Source of the DNA: an uncultured Fidelibacterota bacterium
Lineage (GTDB): Bacteria; Fidelibacterota; Marinisomatia; Marinisomatales; TCS55
Assembly (NCBI GenBank): GCA_902615915.1
Contig: CACMQQ010000010.1
Coordinates: 1-51,656 of the forward strand
Direction: 5' to 3'
DNA: 51,656 bases
Shown: positions 44,194 through 51,656 of the stretch, piece after piece
Numbering within the stretch: the first letter of the stretch is position 1
Layout: each line of letters begins with the position of its first letter
Made by a program: the position numbers and the translations under genes
Notes under the pieces: generated by a model
What the model saw: the letters and a program-made list of their open reading frames with translations, nothing else
Told to the model about the DNA's origin: nothing
Database searches by the model: none

Positions 44194-45377
44194 TATATTT
44201 CCAATCTTTGTAATGCAGGAAGTGTTTTTCCTGAAAGCAGTTCTAGAGAAGCACCTCCCCCTGTAGATAGATGCGTAACATTTTTGGTGAGGTTGTATTT
44301 TCTTAATGCTGAGGCAGAGTCCCCACCACCAATTATACTTTCAGCCTCTTTTTCAGTAAGCTCAGCAATAGAAGATGCTAGCCTTTTAGTACCTTCTTCG
44401 TAATTTTTATTTTCAAAGACTCCCATAGGGCCATTCCAAAAGATAGTTTCAGCATCATTCAAGATAGATTGAAACCTTTTTATGGAACGTGGACCTATAT
44501 CGAGGCCCATATATCCATCTTTGATTTCATTTTTTGAAAATATAACTGGTTTTTTTTTACTTTCGATAGATGTATTGCATAAGTAATCAGAAGGGAAAAC
44601 TAATTTTTGTGAATTTTTAGTTTTTTCTAAGATATCAAAGGCAGCGCTGACAAGATCATCTTGATAGATAGAGCTACCTATATTTTTTCCTTGCGCTTTC
44701 AAAAAAGTAAACACCATACCACCGCCAATGATTATACGATCTGCAACATTCAGAAATCTATCTATCAAGGACAGTTTGGAGTCGACTTTAGATCCCCCTA
44801 AGATAACGATTAAAGGTTTTTTTGGTTTGCTTGTAAGTTTATTGAAATATTGTATTTCTTTTTCAATGAGAAATCCCATTCCTCTTTGACTGAAGTGGTC
44901 AATTATTCCTACATTTGACGCATGCTCTCTGTGAGCAGTTCCAAAAGCATCATTAATAAATATATCGCCATGCTTGGCAAGTTTAGCGCTAAAATCTTTA
45001 TTGTTTTCTAACTCATCATTTGAGAATCTTAAATTTTCTAATAAATGAATCTCGCCAGATTTGAGGCCTAAGGTTACATGATGAGAATCTTCGCTTACAC
45101 AATCATGAGAGAACTTAATAGGCATTTCAATAAGATCTGCCAACACCTCACCAACAGGCATTAAAGAGAGTTTTTTATCAATTTTGCCTTTTGGTCTGCC
45201 GAGATGAGACATTAAAACTATCTTAGCATTGTTCTTTAAACAATAATTCAATGTTGGTAAAAGGGCTTTTAGTCTGAAGTCATCTTGAACCTTGCCTGCA
45301 TTCATTGGCACATTCAGATCTGCTCTTATTAGAATCCTTTTATGTTTGATGTCAAATGTGGAAATAGACTTGATCAT
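44193..45377 (-). CDS. pgk: Phosphoglycerate kinase
   Basis: The 394-aa glycolytic kinase shows the substrate loop RADLNVPMN, MSHLGRPKG, LLENLRF, FGTAHREHAS, the hinge VILGGSKVDSKL, and the nucleotide region WNGPMGVFE with GGGDSASAL and STGGGASLELLSG near the end. All catalytic Arg/Lys landmarks are in place. First gene of pgk-tpiA-secG; the promoter must lie in the divergent gap 45378-45496. Confidence 0.97.
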   Translation of the reverse strand: MIKSISTFDIKHKRILIRADLNVPMNAGKVQDDFRLKALLPTLNYCLKNNAKIVLMSHLGRPKGKIDKKLSLMPVGEVLADLIEMPIKFSHDCVSEDSHHVTLGLKSGEIHLLENLRFSNDELENNKDFSAKLAKHGDIFINDAFGTAHREHASNVGIIDHFSQRGMGFLIEKEIQYFNKLTSKPKKPLIVILGGSKVDSKLSLIDRFLNVADRIIIGGGMVFTFLKAQGKNIGSSIYQDDLVSAAFDILEKTKNSQKLVFPSDYLCNTSIESKKKPVIFSKNEIKDGYMGLDIGPRSIKRFQSILNDAETIFWNGPMGVFENKNYEEGTKRLASSIAELTEKEAESIIGGGDSASALRKYNLTKNVTHLSTGGGASLELLSGKTLPALQRLEI

Positions 45378-45451
45378 GTATTACCGGTAATTAAAATCGT
45401 AAACTTATTTATTTATAATTATATTTTAGTGAAGCGCGATTTAGTTTTTAA

Positions 45452-45479
45452 TTTAAACAAAATCAGTGGATAATATAAT
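45452..45479 (+). promoter_or_regulatory. Candidate sigma70-type promoter for the receiver/PEP-synthase-like gene
   Basis: TTTAAA at 45452-45457 and a perfect TATAAT at 45474-45479 are separated by 16 bases. Transcription would begin near 45486, leaving only about 11 bases before the ATG at 45497. No Shine-Dalgarno sequence is visible there, so the mRNA may be almost leaderless. The surroundings are AT-rich, which weakens the call. Confidence 0.35.
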
Positions 45480-45496
45480 TAACTTATAGCTTATCA

Positions 45497-48472
45497 ATGA
45501 ACAATCAATTACTTCAAAAGACCAGCTTTCAAGATCTCATGCTTAATCGTATTCATGAGATCCTTCTCGTTGCAAGTCCATATGATGCTTTTATTCTTGA
45601 AGAAGAAGGAGGCTTGACACAACAAATTTTGTATGAGTACCTCGGCATGAACCTTTCCTATGCTCCAAGGGTGTGGCATGCTGAAACTGCTACAAAGGGT
45701 CTTAAAATGCTATCCGATAGAGCCTATGATATGGTGATCGTAATGATGAGGATCGCTGATATGGACCCGTTGACATTTTCTCAAGAAGTAAAAGAAAATT
45801 ATCCAAATAAACCTGTCATACTTCTAGCTTTCGATGAATCAGAGATACAGGATATTGATAAGAACGATATCAATAGATCGATCGATAAGATTTTTATTTG
45901 GTCGGGAAATGCAGATGTTTTTCCAGCGATCATAAAGTATCTTGAGGATAAGATGAATATTCAAAGGGATTTTAACATAGCGGATATTCGATCCATTCTG
46001 GTTGTTGAGGATGATCCTAGGCAATATTCCATTACATTGCCATTTCTTTATCAAACTATGCTAAAATATGTAAGAAGTTTGATAGATAAAAGATTATCTG
46101 ATATTGATAAGATGTTCCTATTCAGGGCTAGACCAAAAATAATACTTTTATCAGATTATGATGATGCGATCAATTTCTATGAGAAATTTTCCAATAATAT
46201 CATCGGAATTGTTTCAGATGTTCGTTTCCCAGTTAAAGGAATCATGGATGATAAAGCAGGAATAAGATTTGTAAATCATGTAAGAAAAAAGTCTAAAAAT
46301 ATTCCAATTATACTTCAATCAACAGATGAAGAAAATGCAACAGAGGCCTTAAGTAACAACGCTGGCTTCATACACAAGAGCTCTCCAACGCTTTTGCAAG
46401 ATATGGAAAACTTCATGGTTGAAAATTTCGGGTTTGGAGATTTTACATTCAGAGATAAGAAGACAAAGGTCATTGCTAAAGCTAGTACCGTAAATGAGCT
46501 AAAGAACCATTTAAAAGAAATTCCTGACTCATCATTAAAATATCACTCCGATAAGAATCATTTCTCTAATTGGCTAGCGGTAAGAGGCGAATTAAGAATT
46601 GCTTCAAACTTGAGACCGCTGAAAATAAAGAATTTTAAATTGGACAATCTAAGAAAATTGCTGATCGATAATCTGAATATCATCATCAAAAAAAGGAAAG
46701 ATGGTCAAATAGTAGAGTTTGACATAAAAAAAGATAATGAATTGCAATATTTTACGAGACTTGGCACCGGTTCATTGGGAGGTAAAGCGCGAGGCTTGGC
46801 TTTTGCTAAAAATCTTATTTCTGATATCGAAATTGGAAAAAAGGATAAAAATACTCTTATCAGAATACCAAAGATCACAGTTATCGGTACTGATGAGTTC
46901 GATCGTTTTATGAAAGAGAACAGCCTAAACAAGATCGCCTTCTCAAAGAATAAAAATGATAGGGACATAATATCAAAATTCTTAAAAGGTGAGATTTCTT
47001 CAAAATTAAAGAACACCCTTTCAAAGTTTTTAGACAAAATGAGATTTCCATTAGCAATTAGATCATCTAGTCTCCTAGAAGACTCTCAATACCAGCCTCT
47101 ATCTGGTATGTATGCTACCTACATGCTACCCAATTCAAATAGGTCAAAAACTAAGAGACTAAATGAATTAATAAAAGCCATAAAACTTGTTTACGCATCT
47201 ACATACCTAAAAGAGCCCAGATCACTTATAGAAAAGTCGGTTCATAGACATGAAGAAGAAAAAATGGCAGTCATCATAATGGAGCTTATTGGGAAAAAAC
47301 ATCAAGATAGATTTTATCCAAGTGCGAGTGGTCTGGCTCAAAGTTACAATTACTACCCTGTCTCATACATGAAAAGAAATGAAGGAGTTGCATATTTAGC
47401 ACTTGGACTTGGCCGAACCATAGCTGAGGGAGATAAATCCTTACGCTTTTCTCCTAAATATCCAGATATCATACCGCAGTATTTTTCAACGCGCTCAACA
47501 ATTGAAAACTCTCAAAATCAATTTTATGCTCTAGATCTTAAAATGGGTTCAGACCTTTTGAACAAAAATGCTGAAAATACATCTAACTACAACCTTGAGA
47601 TCGCAGAAAAGGACGGTGAGTTAGATTGGGCTGCTAGCGTAATAACAAATTCAGATGGCATGTTAAGGCATTCTTTAAGACATGATGGTGTCAGGGTCAT
47701 TACATTTCCAAATATTTTAAAATGGAAAAGGACTGATATTCTAGACATAATTAATACCTTATTGCGATCTGGAGAGAAAGCCATGGGATGTCCTGTAGAG
47801 ATCGAATTTGCCATAAATTTTCACAAAGATGATATCACAGAGTTCTGTTTGCTTCAGATCAAGCCAATGTTAATTACAGGGTTAGATGTGAATAAAAGAT
47901 TAGAATTCTCAGATCACAAAAAAATAATCTGCAAAAGCTCACTTGTCTTAGGAAACGGTATCATTGAAGATCTTAGAAATATCATATTTATCGATCCAGA
48001 TAGCTTTGATGCATCGAGAACGAAAGAGATCGCTCTAGAGATCAACAAGATCAACGAACAAATAAAGGATGATGAGTCTTTTGTGCTCATTGGCCCAGGG
48101 CGTTGGGGCTCTGCGGATCCCTGGTTGGGAATTCCTGTTGAGTGGGACCAGATATCGAAGACCAAGATAATCATAGAATATGGTATGCCTGAATTTCCAG
48201 TTGACCCCTCTTTCGGAAGTCACTTCTTTCAAAATGTCACTTCGATGAGAATTGGGTATTTCACTTTAAATCATAAGAATCAACAGGATCTACTAGATAT
48301 TGATTGGATAAGAGATCAACAAATAAAAGAGAGAACAGACTACTTGATCTGGTCTAGATTGTCAAGACCCATTCAAGCGATCATAGATGGCCAAGAAGGT
48401 CAAGGGATTCTCACTGAAGGATCAAATAAAACTCTTGAAATGATGGATGAGCACGAGGCATCAGGAATTTGA
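45497..48472 (+). CDS. Two receiver-like domains fused to a PEP-synthase/PPDK ATP-binding domain
   Basis: The 991-aa cytoplasmic protein begins with a degenerate receiver (about 20-115; the phospho-Asp site reads DMVIVMMRI, no Asp at 83/84). A second receiver (about 165-305) keeps its key residues: E171/D172/D173, phospho-acceptor D241 in GIVSDVRFP, S275/T276 and K294 in FIHKSSP, with an insertion of about 45 residues before D241. From about 420 it is a pyruvate-phosphate-dikinase N-terminal ATP-grasp-like domain: GTGSLGGKARGLA, LAIRSSSLLEDS, GMYATYMLP, CLLQIKPM. The swivelling phospho-His and PEP/pyruvate barrel domains are absent. It is probably a signal-controlled phosphotransferase or dikinase-like enzyme of unknown substrate. 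Codon use (many ATC, GAT-C, AAG) looks less AT-biased than most neighbours. Confidence 0.8.
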   Translation: MNNQLLQKTSFQDLMLNRIHEILLVASPYDAFILEEEGGLTQQILYEYLGMNLSYAPRVWHAETATKGLKMLSDRAYDMVIVMMRIADMDPLTFSQEVKENYPNKPVILLAFDESEIQDIDKNDINRSIDKIFIWSGNADVFPAIIKYLEDKMNIQRDFNIADIRSILVVEDDPRQYSITLPFLYQTMLKYVRSLIDKRLSDIDKMFLFRARPKIILLSDYDDAINFYEKFSNNIIGIVSDVRFPVKGIMDDKAGIRFVNHVRKKSKNIPIILQSTDEENATEALSNNAGFIHKSSPTLLQDMENFMVENFGFGDFTFRDKKTKVIAKASTVNELKNHLKEIPDSSLKYHSDKNHFSNWLAVRGELRIASNLRPLKIKNFKLDNLRKLLIDNLNIIIKKRKDGQIVEFDIKKDNELQYFTRLGTGSLGGKARGLAFAKNLISDIEIGKKDKNTLIRIPKITVIGTDEFDRFMKENSLNKIAFSKNKNDRDIISKFLKGEISSKLKNTLSKFLDKMRFPLAIRSSSLLEDSQYQPLSGMYATYMLPNSNRSKTKRLNELIKAIKLVYASTYLKEPRSLIEKSVHRHEEEKMAVIIMELIGKKHQDRFYPSASGLAQSYNYYPVSYMKRNEGVAYLALGLGRTIAEGDKSLRFSPKYPDIIPQYFSTRSTIENSQNQFYALDLKMGSDLLNKNAENTSNYNLEIAEKDGELDWAASVITNSDGMLRHSLRHDGVRVITFPNILKWKRTDILDIINTLLRSGEKAMGCPVEIEFAINFHKDDITEFCLLQIKPMLITGLDVNKRLEFSDHKKIICKSSLVLGNGIIEDLRNIIFIDPDSFDASRTKEIALEINKINEQIKDDESFVLIGPGRWGSADPWLGIPVEWDQISKTKIIIEYGMPEFPVDPSFGSHFFQNVTSMRIGYFTLNHKNQQDLLDIDWIRDQQIKERTDYLIWSRLSRPIQAIIDGQEGQGILTEGSNKTLEMMDEHEASGI

Positions 48473-48473
48473 C

Positions 48474-49850
<1,377 letters not shown>

Positions 49851-49865
49851 TTAATAAAAGTATAA

Positions 49866-49874
49866 ATCTTAGCA
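49866..49874 (-). promoter_or_regulatory. Candidate extended -10 promoter of gdhA
   Basis: On the minus strand TATGCTAAGAT contains TG-C-TAAGAT, an extended -10 box (TAAGAT at 49871-49866) about 64 bases before the gdhA ATG. No well-spaced -35 box is seen (TTACAA sits only 14 bases upstream), as is usual for extended -10 promoters. The call is by eye in AT-rich DNA. Confidence 0.35.
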
Positions 49875-49933
49875 TAATTTGATTGTTGTAAGAAAAAGAT
49901 TTTAAGTAATTTCATTCTAGAACTTTTATCTAT

Positions 49934-50007
49934 GGCGGAGTAGCTCAGCTGGTTAGAGCAGTGGAATCATAATCCACGTGTCGGGGGTTCAAGTCCCTCC
50001 TCCGCTA
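49934..50007 (+). tRNA. tRNA-Met (anticodon CAT), elongator type
   Basis: This 74-nt cloverleaf has acceptor GGCGGAG/CTCCGCT with a terminal G-U pair and discriminator A, D-arm GCTCAGCTGGTTAGAGC, anticodon stem GTGGA/TCCAC with loop ATCATAA (CAT), and T-arm GGGGG-TTCAAGT-CCCTC. It lacks the three G-C pairs in the anticodon stem expected for initiator tRNA. An Ile2 (lysidine-modified CAT) identity cannot be excluded by eye. CCA is not encoded. An 8-bp inverted repeat (CTTTTCTT/AAGAAAAG, 50012-50030) follows immediately. The rest of 50031-50163 is AT-rich with nothing recognisable. Confidence 0.93.
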
Positions 50008-50011
50008 CTAT

Positions 50012-50030
50012 CTTTTCTTGTCAAGAAAAG
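50012..50030. repeat. Inverted repeat just after tRNA-Met
   Basis: CTTTTCTT and AAGAAAAG are separated by GTC, a perfect 8-bp stem with a 3-base loop beginning five bases after the tRNA. It could be a weak transcription or processing stop for the tRNA. There is no long T-tract, so terminator function is uncertain. Confidence 0.4.
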
Positions 50031-50163
50031 TACATTCCTTATAAAATCTACTGTAGCTAGTTTTTAATTGATTTTACCCTTAAAACTAGTGTTTACTGCT
50101 AAATATATGCTGCATATAATTTAATATTTGACATATAGATAATTTAATTGATATTAAATAAGA

Positions 50164-50367
50164 TTAGAAAAACTTGATAAAAATCATAACCAAAAAAATA
50201 ATTGATGCAAAAATTATTAAATTTAAATAAAAACTTATTTTTGCTCGAGCTTCAAACATGCTTAGCTCACCTCTAGGATCGCCTACTCTCATAAATTTTT
50301 TATACATCGCTTTATATGTTTTCTTACTAATCTTATTAGTGTATTTTTTTATATTCGTATTCTTCAC
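50164..50367 (-). CDS. Small basic single-pass membrane protein, unknown
   Basis: The 67-aa product starts at GTG, and that GTGA overlaps the upstream stop by 4 bases. The first 40 residues are strongly basic (KNTNIKKYTNKISKKTYKAMYKKF), followed by one hydrophobic helix (FYLNLIIFASIIFLVMIFI) at the C terminus. I recognise no family. The overlap with the gene before it and the shared strand suggest a three-gene unit with 50364-50639 and 50636-51209. Such a basic head plus tail anchor would sit in the inner membrane facing the cytoplasm. Confidence 0.55.
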   Translation of the reverse strand: MKNTNIKKYTNKISKKTYKAMYKKFMRVGDPRGELSMFEARAKISFYLNLIIFASIIFLVMIFIKFF

Positions 50368-50639
50368 GATTCACCCATCCCAAGATCGATAAAGCCTTTA
50401 AATATATATTTATCTATCATAATGCTATCCTTAGGCTCAAGATCAGCTTTTTTAATACACTCTTCAATTTGAGCAGAAGAAATGTTTCTTTTGACTATTT
50501 CTTCACAGAGTTTTAAACTAATATCGCAAAGATTTTCAATCGCATCTGCTTGACCGTTTTCTATTAAATGACAAAAATAGGCATGATATATTATATAGTT
50601 TTTTATGAGTTTTTCATTTTTCATAGTATAATTAATCAA
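50364..50639 (-). CDS. Small unknown protein, middle gene of a three-gene unit
   Basis: The product is 91 aa from a TTG whose TTGA overlaps the upstream stop; an ATG at 50624 would give 86 aa. Neither has a clear Shine-Dalgarno sequence. It looks globular and helical, with three Cys (YFCHLIENG; ENLCDISLKLCEEIVKR) and an acidic C terminus. No family is recognised and no signal peptide or membrane segment is seen. The coupled stop/start overlaps on both sides argue that this is a real gene. Confidence 0.55.
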   Translation of the reverse strand: MINYTMKNEKLIKNYIIYHAYFCHLIENGQADAIENLCDISLKLCEEIVKRNISSAQIEECIKKADLEPKDSIMIDKYIFKGFIDLGMGES

Positions 50640-51209
50640 GTAATTTTGAACCCTTCATTTATTTTCTCTAGTAATCTTGATTTGTCAGATTTATCTCTTA
50701 TACAATTGAACAGCTTTATTGTGCTAGGCCTGCCTTCAAGACTGTATTCATTAAACAATAATTTAAAGCTACCAACAAAATTAGGATCTCTATCATCATT
50801 GTTAATTTTAAAACAATTTGCAAAACAAGCCTCTATATACAAATATGGTTTATTTTTATAATTGTCATTCCATACTTTTATAAATAACTCATACAATTTG
50901 ATAGTTTCATATATTAATTCTTCATCAGTTTTATAATCATAGTTTGGCCTTCCTCTACCAAAGTAAGATACATAATTAGTTATTTCATCATAAGAATTAC
51001 CATTTAAATAGTCATCAATTGAGCGGACTATAATTTCATAACCCTTTTTATCTGTTTGACAATGAACACATCTAATTATGAATGAAATAAAGCTAACTAA
51101 GTGATTCCAATTATAAAAGTAGTCTGTTGGATCAACTCTATTTTCAATACCATCTTTTAAAGGAATCCCTATCCTTTGGGCCATCATACTCATAAGCATC
51201 CATTGTCAT
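50636..51209 (-). CDS. Unknown protein, first gene of the unit, probable frameshift near its 5' end
   Basis: The long open frame (50636-51199, 187 aa) has an odd Met-rich start. The other frame, from an ATG at 51209, reads MTMDAYEYDGPKDRDS before hitting a stop. Removing one base in the T3A4 tract at about 51157-51163 joins it to KDGIENRVDPTDYFYNWNHL of the long frame, a much more natural protein of about 190 aa. So either the gene is broken or the sequence has an indel error. The body is helical and soluble, with RCVHCQTDKKGYE and RGRPNYDYKTDEELIYETIK. No family is recognised. It overlaps the next gene by 4 bases. Confidence 0.55.
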
Positions 51210-51321
51210 CCAAAGACCATCATCTATATACTCATCGGCGCAACTATCTTCCTAAGGTTTTCCAGCATTTTATACTTATTTATGATTGATTTATTTGTAA
51301 AAAATTTTGGCAAATGCAATT

Positions 51322-51353
51322 AAAAAACCCCGATTATTTTATAATCGAGATTT
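51322..51353 (-). terminator. Candidate intrinsic terminator on the minus strand
   Basis: On the minus strand, AAATCTCGATTAT and ATAATCGGGGTTT pair over 13 positions (three G-U pairs) around an AAA loop, then a T-run follows. On the plus strand the G-U pairs become mismatches, so only the minus direction is favoured. No minus-strand gene is visible just upstream of it, which is puzzling. The rest of 51210-51438 is AT-rich and I see no gene in it. Confidence 0.45.
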
Positions 51354-51438
51354 AAATTATTAAAATTTGAGAGGAAAACATCTAGGCATTTTTTATTTTA
51401 TAAATTAGTTTTGTTAAATTTTTGATGTTAAAAAGATT

Positions 51439-51656
51439 ATGAAAGAGAAATACAAAAAAATCATTCCACTTGGATCAAAAGTTGATATTTCTTTAAAAAA
51501 CATCAACTCAGAACCAAGCTTAGGAATAATAACTGAATTTGATGATGATTGGATAGTTATTAAGAATGATGCGGGCGACTCCAGTATCATAACATACGAT
51601 AGCATTGCAAGGGTAAATCTTGTTGATGACCAATTAAATTCGAATTACGAATTTAA
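51439..51656 (+). CDS. Sm/SH3-like small-barrel protein, N-terminal part (cut by window edge)
   Basis: An ATG at 51439 opens 72 codons that run off the right edge without a stop: MKEKYKKIIPLGSKVDISLK, then SLGIITEFDDDWIVIKNDAG and SSIITYDSIARVNLVDD. The strand-turn-strand pattern (G-x-I, F-DDDWIVI, I-Y-SIARV) recalls Hfq/Lsm or KOW-like RNA-binding barrels, where a late I-Y-x-x-I-A strand ends the Sm2 motif. Homology is unproven. The reverse-strand frame here is low in complexity and unconvincing. No obvious Shine-Dalgarno is seen. Confidence 0.5.
   Translation, partial: MKEKYKKIIPLGSKVDISLKNINSEPSLGIITEFDDDWIVIKNDAGDSSIITYDSIARVNLVDDQLNSNYEF

Noticed and set aside
51414-51605. 63-aa minus-strand reading frame near the right edge
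   Set aside because: Low-complexity hydrophobic/Ser composition; the opposite strand encodes a more protein-like sequence with DDDWIVIKND.

Overview
The window is about 35% GC. It is densely packed and looks like a chromosome segment of a marine Gram-negative bacterium of the FCB superphylum. The lineage clues are a SusC/SusD outer-membrane pair, a very large Asp-box (Vps10/sortilin-like) secreted protein, an LPS heptose kinase, many Sec or lipoprotein signals, and compact operons with 1- or 4-base stop/start overlaps. Candidatus Marinimicrobia (SAR406) is my best guess and Bacteroidota the alternative; this rests on gene content only. No phage, IS element or CRISPR array is visible.

Layout. 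1-6716 (minus): 5' part of a heptose kinase, a degenerate ABC-type ATPase, trxB, trxA, a PafA-like phosphatase, tyrS, smpB, and a secreted protein with Fam20C/HipA-like kinase motifs. 6816-8493 (plus): a homologue of the tRNA-queuosine mannosyltransferase (GTDC1/QTMAN) and a small heat-shock protein. 8530-15239: FMN reductase, a cystathionine beta-synthase-type enzyme, uvrC, an unknown exported protein, a threonine-dehydratase-type enzyme, and an aromatic amino-acid decarboxylase. 15232-19350 (minus): DUF1611 (DgcN-like), gamma-glutamyltransferase, dipeptide-epimerase-type enolase (DgcA-like) and methylmalonyl-CoA epimerase, joined by three ATGA overlaps. This is a candidate D-glutamate / gamma-glutamyl-peptide scavenging operon. 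19436-30498: a lipoprotein esterase, then a Vps10-like protein, a DASS transporter and an N-formylglutamate amidohydrolase-like lipoprotein, then susC-susD. 30636-45377 (minus): NhaC antiporter, enoyl-CoA hydratase, trkH-trkA, murA, recN, vanZ-like, nnrDE, acpS, HAD phosphatase, TPR protein, tRNA-Leu(GAG), secG, tpiA, pgk. 45497-49802: a 991-aa two-receiver plus PEP-synthase-like protein converges on NADP-glutamate dehydrogenase with one base between them. From 49934: tRNA-Met(CAT), then an AT-rich patch of small unrecognised overlapping genes, the first with a probable frameshift, and the start of an Sm-like protein running off the end.

How the genes fit together. Several parts converge on glutamate and amino-acid scavenging. 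SusCD, the Vps10-like protein and the lipoprotein hydrolases would act outside the cytoplasm, the DASS carrier would import carboxylates, GGT plus DgcN/DgcA-type enzymes would release and racemise (D-)glutamate, and GdhA would link glutamate to 2-oxoglutarate. The remainder is housekeeping: translation rescue, redox, repair, K+/Na+ homeostasis, cell wall, glycolysis and secretion. The least explained items are the receiver/PEP-synthase hybrid, the exported kinase-like protein and the post-tRNA patch. No stretch over 300 bases lacks a gene; the longest intergenic interval is 51210-51438.
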